Positions 33,429-42,060 of a stretch of DNA of 64,000 bases are shown piece after piece. Location: the NCBI RefSeq assembly GCF_001402915.1, contig NZ_CP012945.1:248001-312000 (forward strand). The letters are read 5' to 3'. Each line of letters begins with the position of its first letter. The first letter of the stretch is position 1. The DNA is from Devosia sp. A16 (GTDB lineage: Bacteria > Pseudomonadota > Alphaproteobacteria > Rhizobiales > Devosiaceae). The notes under the pieces are model-generated. The model made no database searches. It saw nothing but the letters and a program-made list of their open reading frames with translations, and was not told the origin of the DNA. The position numbers and the translations under genes were made by a program.

Positions 33429-34118
33429 ATGCAAACCACTCTTGATCACAAACTCCACGTCGCCATCATCATGGACGGCAACGGCCGCTGGGCCGGGGCC
33501 CGTGGCCTGCCGCGGCCGGCCGGTCACCAGGTCGGCGCGGACGCCGTCCGGGCCATTGTCCGCGCCGCCATCGCCCACGATATCGGCGCGCTGTCGCTCT
33601 ATGCCTTCTCCACCTATAACTGGCGCCGTTCCGAGACCGAGGTGGCCGGGCTGATGGCGTTGCTCCGCCATTTCCTGCTGGTCGAAGCCCGCCAGTTGCG
33701 CGACGCCAATGTGCGCGTCTCCATTCTCGGCCGGCGCGACCGGCTGCCGCTCGGGCTGGTGAAGGCCATCGCTGCCGCCGAGCGCAGCACCGCCGCCTGC
33801 ACCGGTCTGCACCTGCGCATCGCCATCGACTATTCCGCCCGCGACGCCATTCTCGCCGCTGCGGCGCGCGGCGCCTCCTCCGAGGCTATCGCCGCGGGGC
33901 TGGGCACCGAAGATGTGGATTTCCTCATCCGCACCGGCGGCGACCAGCGGTTGTCCGATTTCATGTTGTGGGAATGCGCCCAGGCCGAGCTCTATTTCAC
34001 CTCGGTGAAGTGGCCCGATTTCGGCCCGGCGGAGTTCGATGCGGCGCTGGCGGATTATGGCACGCGGGTGCGCAGTTTCGGCGGCGTGCCAGAACCTATC
34101 AGGGCGATGGCCGGGTAG
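33429..34118 (+). CDS. Cis-prenyltransferase, UppS-like
   Basis: 229 residues of the undecaprenyl diphosphate synthase family. IIMDGNGRWA holds the Mg-binding Asp and P-loop-like residues. Next come SLYAFSTYNWRRSETEV, then DFLIRTGGDQRLSDFMLWECAQAELYF with the conserved R-x-G/S-D/G-x-R-x-S region. It condenses isoprenyl units in cis to make the lipid carrier for peptidoglycan. The canonical uppS normally sits near frr-cdsA; this copy stands alone and is rather divergent (TGGDQRLSD), so it may be a paralogue with another product length. Confidence 0.8.
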   Translation: MQTTLDHKLHVAIIMDGNGRWAGARGLPRPAGHQVGADAVRAIVRAAIAHDIGALSLYAFSTYNWRRSETEVAGLMALLRHFLLVEARQLRDANVRVSILGRRDRLPLGLVKAIAAAERSTAACTGLHLRIAIDYSARDAILAAAARGASSEAIAAGLGTEDVDFLIRTGGDQRLSDFMLWECAQAELYFTSVKWPDFGPAEFDAALADYGTRVRSFGGVPEPIRAMAG

Positions 34119-34162
34119 TGCTTCGTGAGAAAGGACCCACGGCCTCACCTCCCCACCGGCTG

Positions 34163-34190
34163 TCATCCCAGCTTTCGCTGGGATGACACC
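34163..34190. repeat. Class D repeat
   Basis: GTCATCCCAGC-TTTC-GCTGGGATGAC is an 11-bp hairpin. The same word occurs at 45674, 45755, 46050 and 46104. Confidence 0.8.
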
Positions 34191-34228
34191 GAGTTGGTGG
34201 ACAAATACTGCCACCCAACTCGCAAACC

Positions 34229-34843
34229 CTAAGGCCGCTGGAACGTTCCGTATTCCGCCTCGCCCACCCGTTCGAACACCTGCACGTTCAGCCCGCCGGG
34301 CGTCGTCTCGTTGCGCACCGCCCGCATCGCCGTGGCCGCATCGCTGTGCTTGAACAGCCGGTGCCCCGCACCGACGATCACCGGCGCCACCACCAGCCGC
34401 AGCTCGTCGACCAGCCCCGCCGCCAGCAAAGATCCCGCCAGGCTGCCGCTGCCATGCACCTGCAGTTCCCGGCCCGGCCGCGCCTTCAGGGCCTCGATTT
34501 CCTGCAGCACCGCGCCGCGCAACAGGGTCGCCGGTCCCCAGGGGGTTGCCGCGAGCGTCGCCGACGCCACGTATTTGGGCAGCCGGTTCATCATCAGCCC
34601 GATGGCATCGTCAGGCTTGTTCATCTCCGGCCAGTCGCGCCCAAAACTCTCATAGGTCCGCCGGCCGAGCAGCAGGCCATCGGCCTGCTCCAGCCAGCGC
34701 CGCGCCTGGTCCATAAAACCCTGCTCGATATAGGGCACGAACCAGCCACCCCGCGCGAAACCGTCGCTGCGGTCCTCGTCCGGGCTGCCCGGCCCCTGAT
34801 AGACTCCATCTAGCGAGACGAAGGTCGTGGTCACCAGCTTCAT
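34229..34843 (-). CDS. Dihydrofolate reductase / RibD C-terminal-like protein
   Basis: 204 residues of the bacterial DHFR-like (RibD_C) family: LVTTTFVSLDGVYQGPGSPDED at the start, LLLGRRTYESF, KYVASATLAATPWGPATLLRG, and VHGSGSLAGSLLAAGLVDELRLVVAPVIVGAGHRLF. It probably uses NADPH, but the substrate is unknown. Such genes are commonly found beside ArsR/SRPBCC modules. The ATG at 34843 is preferred over GTG 34852 because GGAG lies eight bases before it. It is divergent from arsR module 2. Confidence 0.85.
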   Translation of the reverse strand: MKLVTTTFVSLDGVYQGPGSPDEDRSDGFARGGWFVPYIEQGFMDQARRWLEQADGLLLGRRTYESFGRDWPEMNKPDDAIGLMMNRLPKYVASATLAATPWGPATLLRGAVLQEIEALKARPGRELQVHGSGSLAGSLLAAGLVDELRLVVAPVIVGAGHRLFKHSDAATAMRAVRNETTPGGLNVQVFERVGEAEYGTFQRP

Positions 34844-34890
34844 TGCTTGCACTCCTATGCTTTGCCTTTCGGCTAACTATCAATGCAAAA

Positions 34891-34948
34891 CACTTAGCAC
34901 AATGGCTAAGTGATAGGCACGCGCAACACTTAGCCATTGCGCTAAGCA
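34891..34948. promoter_or_regulatory. Twin operator between RibD-like gene and arsR module 2
   Basis: CACTTAGC-N6-GCTAAGTG (34891-34912) and CACTTAGC-N6-GCTAAGCA (34927-34948) are two matching palindromes 36 bases apart in a 128-base divergent region. They likely bind the ArsR protein and could control both directions. Confidence 0.78.
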
Positions 34949-34971
34949 TCAACCGGTGCTAGGCGTCGCGC

Positions 34972-35301
34972 ATGCAGGCGGACAGCGCGCAACTCGATGG
35001 AATTTTCCAGGCTCTTGCCGATCCGACGCGGCGGGCCATCCTGACGCAGCTCGGCCACGGGCCGGCCGCCGTCGGCGAACTGGCGAAGCCGTTCGACATG
35101 GCCCTGCCCTCGTTCATGAAGCATGTCGCAGCGCTCGAGCAGAGCGGCCTGATCCGCACCTCGAAATCCGGCCGGGTGCGCACCTGCACCCTCGAGCGCG
35201 GGACTTTCGCGCTGGTCGACCGCTGGCTCGGCCAGCAGCGCCGGCTGTGGAGCGAGCGCACTGACCGGCTCGAGGCGTTCGTGACAAGGGGTGACACATG
35301 A
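34972..35301 (+). CDS. ArsR-family transcriptional repressor
   Basis: 109 residues with the same HTH as module 1: IFQALADPTRRAILTQLGHGPAAVGELAKPFDMALPSFMKHVAALEQSGLI, then VRTCTLERGTFALVDRWL. No metal-binding Cys pair is present. It probably binds the 34891-34948 palindromes. The stop overlaps the SRPBCC start by four bases (ATGA), as expected for a coupled pair. Confidence 0.9.
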   Translation: MQADSAQLDGIFQALADPTRRAILTQLGHGPAAVGELAKPFDMALPSFMKHVAALEQSGLIRTSKSGRVRTCTLERGTFALVDRWLGQQRRLWSERTDRLEAFVTRGDT

Positions 35302-35777
35302 CCCAGAGCTTCGACCCCGAGCGCGACCTCAGCATCGAGCGCTTCATCCGCGCCCCGCGCGCCGCGGTGTGGACTGCCTGGACCGATCCGCGGCAGTTCG
35401 AGCAATGGTGGGTGCCGGCGCCGGCCCAGTGCCGCGCCGTCCGCTTCGACGCGGTTCCTGGCGGCCCGCTGGTCACCGAGATCAGCGAAGCCGGAAGCCC
35501 TTTCGCTCCGCACATGGATGCCTGCTTCATCCTGGTCGAGCCGCAGCGCCGGCTGATCTTCACCGACGCGCTGCTCGCCGGCTACCGCCCGGCGCCCACG
35601 AGCTTCATCACCGCCGAGATCACCCTCGCCGAGGCCGACGGCGGCACGCAATACACCGCCCGCGTGATGCACGCCGACCGCGCTGCCCGCGACCGCCACG
35701 CCGAACTCGGCTTCTACGACGGCTGGGGCACGGTGATCGGCCAGCTGGCGCGGTTTGTCGAGGCGCCGAGCAACTGA
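35298..35777 (+). CDS. SRPBCC (AHSA1-like) protein
   Basis: 159 residues: LSIERFIRAPRAAVWTAWTDPRQFEQWWVPAP at the N-terminus is the AHSA1 signature, and HAELGFYDGWGTVIGQLARFVEA is the C-terminal helix lining the cavity. It is partner of the ArsR protein directly upstream. Ligand and role are unknown. It is paralogous to the SRPBCC gene at 30966, which has a longer N-terminal extension. Confidence 0.88.
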   Translation: MTQSFDPERDLSIERFIRAPRAAVWTAWTDPRQFEQWWVPAPAQCRAVRFDAVPGGPLVTEISEAGSPFAPHMDACFILVEPQRRLIFTDALLAGYRPAPTSFITAEITLAEADGGTQYTARVMHADRAARDRHAELGFYDGWGTVIGQLARFVEAPSN

Positions 35778-35809
35778 GCGGCCTTGTTGCACCGCTGGTG
35801 CCACAACGC

Positions 35810-35975
35810 CCCCTCGCCCCTCTGGGGAGAGGGTCGGGGTGAGGGGCAGCCAAGCACACCGGCCCTGCCGCTACCCCTGCACCACATGATCCGGCGCACT
35901 TGGCGCCCCTCACCCCGCGGTACGGCCTTCGGCCGCATCGCCGCCCTCTCCCCAGAGGGGCGAGGGGGCGCTGTT
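35810..35975. repeat. Inverted pair of class B repeats
   Basis: CGCCCCTCTGGGGAGAGGGT at about 35815 and, inverted, CCCTCTCCCCAGAGGGGCGA at about 35944, with a CGGCCTTCGGCCG hairpin between. The same pair occurs at 52078-52292. Confidence 0.78.
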
Positions 35976-36013
35976 GGCGCCGCCAGTGCAACACTAACGG
36001 CCCTGGGTCCCGA

Positions 36014-37186
36014 TCACTCCTCGTCATCCCGCCGCTCGCCATGCCCCATCGGCACCGAGCGCCACACCAGCAGCGCCAGCGCCACCAGCGGCGCGCCGAT
36101 CAGCGGCAGCGCCGTGGCGCCCCAGCTGTCCAGCACGATGCCGCCCAGCGCTGCCGCCACCGCCATGCCGATCATGAAGGCCGACATGTTGAGCGAGATG
36201 GCGACCGGCACCGCGCCCGGGGCGATCTGCGCCATGTGGCTCGCCACCGCGATGGAATAGGTCCGGCCGACGAACCCCTGCGCCCCCACCGTCAGCATCA
36301 GCGCCGGCAGCGCGAAGGCCGGCGGCAGGTAGCTGAGGCCGAAGAACACCAGCATCACCACGATCACCGCCAGTCCGGCAATGGTCGCGGTCCGCCCGCT
36401 GCCCAGCCGGTCCGACATGCGCCCGGCAGTGGCGCTGCACGCCACCGCGCCGATGCCGCCGGCCAGCAGCACCAGCGGCAGCGCCTCGTAGCCGACGCCC
36501 ACCGCCGACATCAGCGCGCCGATATAGACGATCAGCGGCGACGAGCCGATCATGAACAAGAGGGTCGAGAGCAGCGCCCGGCCGACGCCCGGGTTGCGCA
36601 GCACCTTGAGCCGATCGCGAATGCTCAGCGTATCGCCCAGCATGCCGCGCGGCAGCCGCAGATAAAGCGCGGTCGCCGCCAGCCCGGCCATGATCGCCAG
36701 CATCACATAGACGACGCGCCAGCCGAACTGCGCTGCGATCCAGGCGCCGAGCGGCACCCCGGCGAGGGCCGCGATCGCCTGGCCCATGCTGATCACCTGC
36801 ATGTAGCGGCCGCGCTTGCCATAGGGCGCGATCATCGCCGCCGTCGCCATGGCGGTGCCGGTATAGGTGCCGGCCACCACCGCCAGCGCCGTCCGCACCA
36901 CGACCAGCGCTTCGAAGGTGGTGGAGAGCACGATGAGCAGCGCGCAGAGCGCAAAGCCGAATTCCGAACCGGCGAGGATCCGCCGCCGCCCCACTCCGCC
37001 CAGCAGCAACGCCAGCAGCGGCGGGCCGAAGGCATAGGCCAGCGAATAGAACAGCACCACGAGGCCCGCCTGCCCCAGGCTCACCCGCAGGTCGGCGCCG
37101 ATCAGCGGCAGCAACCCGGCAATCAGCCCACCCTCGATGGCCCCGACAAATGCCGCCAGCGCCAGCCAATACAGCCGCGAATCCAT
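36014..37186 (-). CDS. MFS transporter
   Basis: 390 residues with twelve predicted helices, beginning MDSRLYWLALAAFVGAIEGGLIAGLLPLIGADL. The motif-A-like loop is modified (LLLGGVGRRRILAGSE). The layout resembles arabinose-efflux/YdhP-type drug exporters (VGVPLGAWIAAQFGWRVVY-like segment near residue 145). The ATG at 37186 has GAGGGAG five bases before it. It ends beside a repeat pair; no regulator adjoins. Substrate unknown. Confidence 0.85.
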   Translation of the reverse strand: MDSRLYWLALAAFVGAIEGGLIAGLLPLIGADLRVSLGQAGLVVLFYSLAYAFGPPLLALLLGGVGRRRILAGSEFGFALCALLIVLSTTFEALVVVRTALAVVAGTYTGTAMATAAMIAPYGKRGRYMQVISMGQAIAALAGVPLGAWIAAQFGWRVVYVMLAIMAGLAATALYLRLPRGMLGDTLSIRDRLKVLRNPGVGRALLSTLLFMIGSSPLIVYIGALMSAVGVGYEALPLVLLAGGIGAVACSATAGRMSDRLGSGRTATIAGLAVIVVMLVFFGLSYLPPAFALPALMLTVGAQGFVGRTYSIAVASHMAQIAPGAVPVAISLNMSAFMIGMAVAAALGGIVLDSWGATALPLIGAPLVALALLVWRSVPMGHGERRDDEE

Positions 37187-37278
37187 ATTTCTCCCTCGGC
37201 AGTATTCTTGTCGGCGCAAACCGGCCGGGGAAAGGGCTAATTGCCGGCGCCGCCCCATCCAATGGTAGCGGTCGCGCC

Positions 37279-37355
37279 CCCCACCTCCCCCTAGACGGGG
37301 GAGGCAAGCGAAGCTTGGGAGCGTCAGCGACCTAGCGCAGCTCGGAGGGGGTGCG
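37279..37355 (+). repeat. Class C repeat
   Basis: ACCTCCCCCTAGACGGGGGA, then GGGAGCGTCAGCGACCTAGC and GGAGGGGGTG. This is the first unit of the repeat field 37187-37960, a 923-base gene-free region. Confidence 0.75.
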
Positions 37356-37442
37356 CGGCGGGCTGGGTGTCTGCGGCCGGCCACTCTATGGCCGGGCGAC
37401 CAAAGCCCCACCGAGCCCATCGCACACCCCACCCCATCCCGG

Positions 37443-37501
37443 CCATTCGAGCATAGCTCTCATGGCCTTCTCCCCTAAAATCACTCCACTGGAGTGATTT
37501 T
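37443..37501 (-). repeat. Dispersed palindromic element, copy 2
   Basis: AAAATCACTCCA (37477-37488) and TGGAGTGATTTT (37490-37501) make a perfect 25-bp palindrome. On the minus strand it is followed by GAGAAGGCCATGAGAGCT and TGCTCGAATGG, as in copy 1 at 22904-22960. Compensatory changes (AATCGCT in copy 1, AATCACT here) keep pairing. Confidence 0.78.
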
Positions 37502-37580
37502 GCCTGCGGCCGGCTCGAAGCCCGTCAAGGGGAGGGTGTCCGGCCGGCGTCTCTGGCCCGATCCCGCCCACAACACCGGC

Positions 37581-37660
37581 CCCACCTCCCCCTTGACGGG
37601 GGAGGCAAGCAAAGCTTGGGAGCGTCAGCGACCTAGCGAAGCTCGGTGGGGGTGTGCGGC
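37581..37660 (+). repeat. Class C repeat
   Basis: CACCTCCCCCTTGACGGGGG followed by GAGCGTCAGCGACCTAGCG and CTCGGTGGGGGT, nearly identical to 37279-37355. Confidence 0.75.
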
Positions 37661-37689
37661 GACCGCAGCACTATCGGCGTCCCGCCGTG

Positions 37690-37925
37690 CGCGCCCCCAG
37701 CCTCCCCTCTCCCTCTGGGGGAGAGGGTCAGGGTGAGGGGGCCTTGCCGCACACGCCGAACCTGGAGCAAGGCCCCCTCACCCGGCGCTGCGCGCCGACC
37801 TCTCCCCCCAGGGAGAGGTGAACGCCGCCTCCGCCAACAGTGCGCCTTGCCCACCCCCTCCGAGCTCCGCTAGCTCGCTTCGCTCACAAGCTCCGCTTGC
37901 CTCCCCCGTCAGGGGGGAGGTGATC
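37690..37925. repeat. Composite of class B and class C repeats
   Basis: CTCCCCTCTCCCTCTGGGGG (37702) and CTCTCCCCCCAGGGAGAGGT (37800) form an inverted class B pair. A class C unit, CTCCCCCGTCAGGGGGGAGG (37903), follows directly. No gene is present. Confidence 0.7.
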
Positions 37926-37960
37926 GCGGCTGTGGCTCGGCCGTGCCCTCCACGCCCCCC

Positions 37961-37990
37961 GTTCACATTCCGTTCGCCACACCCTATATT
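37961..37990 (+). promoter_or_regulatory. LexA (SOS) box overlapping the uvrB promoter
   Basis: GTTC (37961-37964), N7, GTTC (37972-37975) is the alphaproteobacterial LexA box. It overlaps the -35 TTCACA (37962-37967), and the -10 TATATT (37985-37990) follows after 17 bases. LexA binding would block RNA polymerase, so uvrB should be induced by DNA damage. Confidence 0.78.
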
Positions 37991-38109
37991 GCTGTCGAAC
38001 CACGACAACACTGACAGATTCTGACAGCACGCCTATCTATGGTGCTTGCTGCGCACTGCCCGCGCTGCTGTCGCCGGGCGCCAACAGATCGAACCGCCGA
38101 GAGTCCGCC

Positions 38110-40785
38110 ATGCCCCCGAAAAAGCCGGTTTCCGACTTCTCCATCGACGACTTCATCGGCGAGATCGAAAAGGCCGAGGCCGAGCAGTTGAACAAGCGGC
38201 TGCCGCAGGAGCGGCTGAAGAACAAGCGCGCCCTCGACAATGCCGCGCGCCGCGCCGCCGAAGCCGCCGGCACCGGCATCCAGCCGCTGAAGCCGCAACC
38301 GGTGCGCAGCAACGACGATTTCGATGCGCCGCGCATCAAGAAGGCCGACGGCCCCTTGGCGCAGGAGAAGCCGAAGAAGACCGCCCGCTCCGCCGCCACC
38401 GGCATGCAGCTCAAGGCGCCAAAATCCAAGGCCAACTCGGTCGACCGTCCGGATTTCGGCGGCATGGGCGAGTCGGACCAGGCCGGCTTCGGCCATCTGC
38501 CCTCAGGTCGGGTGACGGCCCGCGATATCTCGCGCCAGGCGGCGAAAGACCCCGAGGTGATGGAGCAGCTGCGCGAAGCGCTCGAGACCTCGAAGAAGAA
38601 GGTCAAGGCCAAGAACATGCCGGGCCAGTCGCTGGCCGGCGCCCAGACCGTCGGCATCTCGGCGACGGTGAAGGCGCTCGAGGACATCATCCTGCACGGC
38701 CGCAAGGAGGTGGAGGGCAATACCGAGTGGAAGCCGCACCGCCCTGCCCCGCGCGAAAAATCCGAAGGCGGCGTGCCGTTCAAGCTGGTCACCCAGTATG
38801 AGCCGCGCGGCGACCAGCCCACCGCCATCGCCGACCTGGTGGAAGGCGTCGAGAACGGCGAGACCGATCAGGTGCTGCTCGGCGTCACCGGCTCGGGCAA
38901 GACTTTCACCGCAGCGCAGACCATCATGCGCACCCAGCGCCCGGCGCTGATCCTCGCGCCCAACAAGACGCTGGCGGCGCAGCTCTATGGCGAGATGAAG
39001 TCGTTCTTCCCCGACAACGCCGTCGAGTATTTCGTCTCCTACTACGACTACTACCAGCCCGAGGCCTATGTGCCGCGGACCGACACCTATATCGAGAAGG
39101 AATCGACCATCAACGAGCAGATCGACCGCATGCGCCACTCGGCGACGCGCGCCCTGCTCGAACGCGACGACGTCATCATCGTCGCCTCGGTCTCCTGCAT
39201 CTACGGTATCGGCTCGGTGGAAGACTACACCGCCATGACCTTCGACCTGAGGAAGGGCCAGAAGGTCGACCACCAGGAGCTGCTGCGCTCGCTCGCCCAG
39301 CTGCAATACAAGCGGGGCGATGCCGGCTTCACCCGCGGCACCTTCCGGGTGCGCGGCGACACGGTCGAACTGTTCCCCGCCCACTACGAGGATGCCGCCT
39401 GGCGCATCACCCTGTTCGGCAACGAGATCGAGTCGATCTCCGAGTTCGATCCGCTGACCGGCAAGAAGTCGTCCGACCTGCTGTCGATCCGCATCTTCGC
39501 CAACAGCCACTATGTGACGCCGCGCGCCACCCTCACCGGCGCCATCAAGGAGATCAGGAAGGAACTCGCCGCCCGCCTGCAGGAGCTGAACGGCGCCGGC
39601 CGCTTCCTCGAAGCGCAGCGCCTGGAGCAGCGCACCCTGTTCGATCTCGAGATGATGGAAGCCACCGGCTCCTGCGCCGGCATCGAGAACTATTCGCGCT
39701 ACTTCTCCGGGCGCAAGCCGGGCGAGCCGCCGCCGACCCTGTTCGAATACCTGCCCGACAACGCCCTGGTGTTCATCGACGAAAGCCACGTCACCGTCGG
39801 CCAGCTCGGCGCCATGTATCGCGGCGACCTGCGCCGCAAGGCCACCCTCGCCGAATACGGCTTCCGCCTGCCCTCGGCCATGGACAACCGCCCGCTCCGC
39901 TTCGAGGAGTGGAACGCCATGCGCCCGCAGACCATCTATGTCTCGGCCACCCCCGGCGCCTGGGAACTGGAGCAGTCCGGCGGCGTGTTCGCCGAGCAGG
40001 TGATCCGCCCCACCGGCCTGATCGACCCGCCGGTCGAGATCCGTCCCGCCAAGACCCAGGTCGACGACGTGGTCGACGAGATCCGCCAGGTGACCAAGGC
40101 CGGCTACCGCACCCTGGTCACCGTGCTGACCAAACGCATGGCCGAGGATCTCACCGAATACATGCACGAGCAGGGCATTCGCGTCCGCTACATGCACTCC
40201 GATATCGACACCATCGAGCGCATCGAGATCATCCGCGATCTCCGCCTCGGCGCCTTCGACGTGCTGGTCGGCATCAACCTCTTGCGCGAAGGCCTCGACA
40301 TCCCCGAATGCGCCCTCGTCGCCATTCTCGATGCCGACAAGGAAGGGTTCCTGCGCTCGGAGACCTCACTGATCCAGACCATCGGCCGCGCCGCCCGTAA
40401 CGTCGACGGCAAGGTCATCCTCTACGCCGACAACATCACCGGCTCCATGGAACGCGCCATGGCCGAAACCAACCGCCGCCGCGAAAAGCAGCAGGCCTAT
40501 AACGAAGCCAACGGCATCACCCCGCAATCGGTGAAATCCAACATCAAGGAAATCGTCGACAGCATCTACGAACAGGACCACGTCACCGTCTCGATCGGCA
40601 AGGACAAGAGCGGCAAGGAGAAGGTGCAGGCTGGGGCCAACCTCGCCGCGGTCATCAAGGACCTGGAACGCGAGATGCGCGAGGCGGCGACGAATCTGGA
40701 GTTTGAACGCGCGGCACGGCTGCGGGATGAGGTGAAACGGTTGCGGGAGATGGAGTTGGATGTGTTGGAGGGGAGTGCGGACTAG
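38110..40785 (+). CDS. uvrB: Excinuclease ABC subunit B
   Basis: 891 residues. UvrB is the damage-verifying helicase of nucleotide excision repair, loaded by UvrA and cut by UvrC. Walker A is [10 protein letters not shown] (from residue 258), the beta-hairpin region is [14 protein letters not shown], motif II is VFIDESH, motif VI is QTIGRAARN, and the C-terminal UVR domain binds UvrC ([27 protein letters not shown]). The N-terminal 220 residues are an extra Lys/Ala-rich extension absent from E. coli UvrB, where Walker A begins near residue 39. Such extensions are known in Rhizobiales. Expression is likely SOS-controlled. Confidence 0.95.
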   Translation: MPPKKPVSDFSIDDFIGEIEKAEAEQLNKRLPQERLKNKRALDNAARRAAEAAGTGIQPLKPQPVRSNDDFDAPRIKKADGPLAQEKPKKTARSAATGMQLKAPKSKANSVDRPDFGGMGESDQAGFGHLPSGRVTARDISRQAAKDPEVMEQLREALETSKKKVKAKNMPGQSLAGAQTVGISATVKALEDIILHGRKEVEGNTEWKPHRPAPREKSEGGVPFKLVTQYEPRGDQPTAIADLVEGVENGETDQVLLGVTGSGKTFTAAQTIMRTQRPALILAPNKTLAAQLYGEMKSFFPDNAVEYFVSYYDYYQPEAYVPRTDTYIEKESTINEQIDRMRHSATRALLERDDVIIVASVSCIYGIGSVEDYTAMTFDLRKGQKVDHQELLRSLAQLQYKRGDAGFTRGTFRVRGDTVELFPAHYEDAAWRITLFGNEIESISEFDPLTGKKSSDLLSIRIFANSHYVTPRATLTGAIKEIRKELAARLQELNGAGRFLEAQRLEQRTLFDLEMMEATGSCAGIENYSRYFSGRKPGEPPPTLFEYLPDNALVFIDESHVTVGQLGAMYRGDLRRKATLAEYGFRLPSAMDNRPLRFEEWNAMRPQTIYVSATPGAWELEQSGGVFAEQVIRPTGLIDPPVEIRPAKTQVDDVVDEIRQVTKAGYRTLVTVLTKRMAEDLTEYMHEQGIRVRYMHSDIDTIERIEIIRDLRLGAFDVLVGINLLREGLDIPECALVAILDADKEGFLRSETSLIQTIGRAARNVDGKVILYADNITGSMERAMAETNRRREKQQAYNEANGITPQSVKSNIKEIVDSIYEQDHVTVSIGKDKSGKEKVQAGANLAAVIKDLEREMREAATNLEFERAARLRDEVKRLREMELDVLEGSAD

Positions 40786-40962
40786 GGCGTTCAAGCTCAC
40801 GAAGTTGAGTTCGAGGGTCGGGCCGCTCCTTTAAAGCCGCACGCCGAAAATCAGGGTGTGTTGGAAGGATAGCACTTGGCGGGTAACTCGTGCGCTTCGA
40901 ATGATGACTGCGTACATTACAGGTATCGAATCAATCTGCATGGGGCTCCACCGGGTTCGGTT

Positions 40963-42060
40963 ATGGCGAAGAAGATCAAATCTAACATTACTGCAGAACA
41001 GATTGCCAAGGCCGAAGAGGCGATATCGGCCGTGTCCCGCCAAGTACGATTTACGATTGTCGAGTACCCCATATCAGTCTATGTGAGCAGGTTTGGAAAC
41101 GACACGGACGACCGCTATTTTGTTCCGGAGTATCAACGCAACGCCGCTTGGAACGACGAACAAAAGTCCCAGTTTATTGAATCACTTCTCGTCGGATTGC
41201 CGATACCATTTATGTTCTTCTACCAGACCCCCGTTGGAAGAATGGAGATAGTGGACGGATCGCAAAGAATGCGTGCGATGCGATCGTTCATAAAAGAGAG
41301 CCTGCGACTTAAGGAGCTCGTTCTCGTTCCTGAGTTAAATGGCTTCCGCTTTGGTGACCTCCCTCAGGAACGGCGAAACAAGCTAGAAGACTTCACGATC
41401 CGAACTATTGTTTTAGATACAGACACAGATCCCTCGACTCGTGCGGAGATGTTTGCCCGGATCAATCGCGCAGGAACGGCAGCCAATGAAGCGGAGATCC
41501 GGCGCGGCTCGTTACCTGGCCCGATGACTGATCTGATCAAAGAGCTGGCAGAGTCGGCAGAGTTTGCGGCGGCAACGCCGATATCCGACAAGGCAGTAGA
41601 TCAGCGCGAGCGCGAAGAACTCGTAACGCGTTTCTTTGCCTACACCGATACTTCCGACGCCCCTGACGGAAGGTTCCTAGGTTATCGGGACCGACCGAAG
41701 AAGTTCCTTTACGACTACCTAAAGGGAGCGAACGAGCGTGCCAAACAGGACGCCAGCATCATCGAACAGAAGCGAGCTGAATTTTTCCGAGTACTGGATT
41801 TTGTCGCCAATACGTTCCCACTAGGGTTCCGCAGAAATGGCAGTGGCCCCCCAGTACCTCGAGTCCGCTTCGAGGCAATCGCGGTCGGTTCTGCCCTCGC
41901 GCTACGTCAAATGCCCAACCTTCATGTGGAGAAGGAAACCGTGGCCCGTCGAATGACCGAGAGTGGTTTTGACAAGATCGTCGTCTCCGACGGGGCCAAT
42001 GTTCGCGCAAAACTAGAAGGACGTATCGACCTCGCAAAAAATATTCTGCTTCAGCAATGA
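40963..42060 (+). CDS. DUF262 protein (GmrS/ParB-like N-terminal domain)
   Basis: 365 residues. The DUF262 core is VPEYQRNAAWNDEQKSQFIESLLVGLPIP (about residues 55-85), then EIVDGSQRMRAMRSFI (Asp98-Gly99-x-Gln-Arg102, the nucleotide-binding DGQQR-type motif) and AEMFARINRAGTAANEAEIRRG. This domain is the NTP-dependent nuclease or sensor part of GmrSD-type restriction enzymes and of other defence proteins. No C-terminal DUF1524 HNH domain is visible. It is the first gene of a three-gene operon (4-base overlap with the next) in a stretch of lower GC, suggesting horizontal transfer. Confidence 0.85.
   Translation: MAKKIKSNITAEQIAKAEEAISAVSRQVRFTIVEYPISVYVSRFGNDTDDRYFVPEYQRNAAWNDEQKSQFIESLLVGLPIPFMFFYQTPVGRMEIVDGSQRMRAMRSFIKESLRLKELVLVPELNGFRFGDLPQERRNKLEDFTIRTIVLDTDTDPSTRAEMFARINRAGTAANEAEIRRGSLPGPMTDLIKELAESAEFAAATPISDKAVDQREREELVTRFFAYTDTSDAPDGRFLGYRDRPKKFLYDYLKGANERAKQDASIIEQKRAEFFRVLDFVANTFPLGFRRNGSGPPVPRVRFEAIAVGSALALRQMPNLHVEKETVARRMTESGFDKIVVSDGANVRAKLEGRIDLAKNILLQQ

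Noticed and set aside
38503-40197. Long minus-strand frame opposite uvrB
   Set aside because: uvrB on the plus strand is unmistakable; the antisense frame is a GC-rich shadow.
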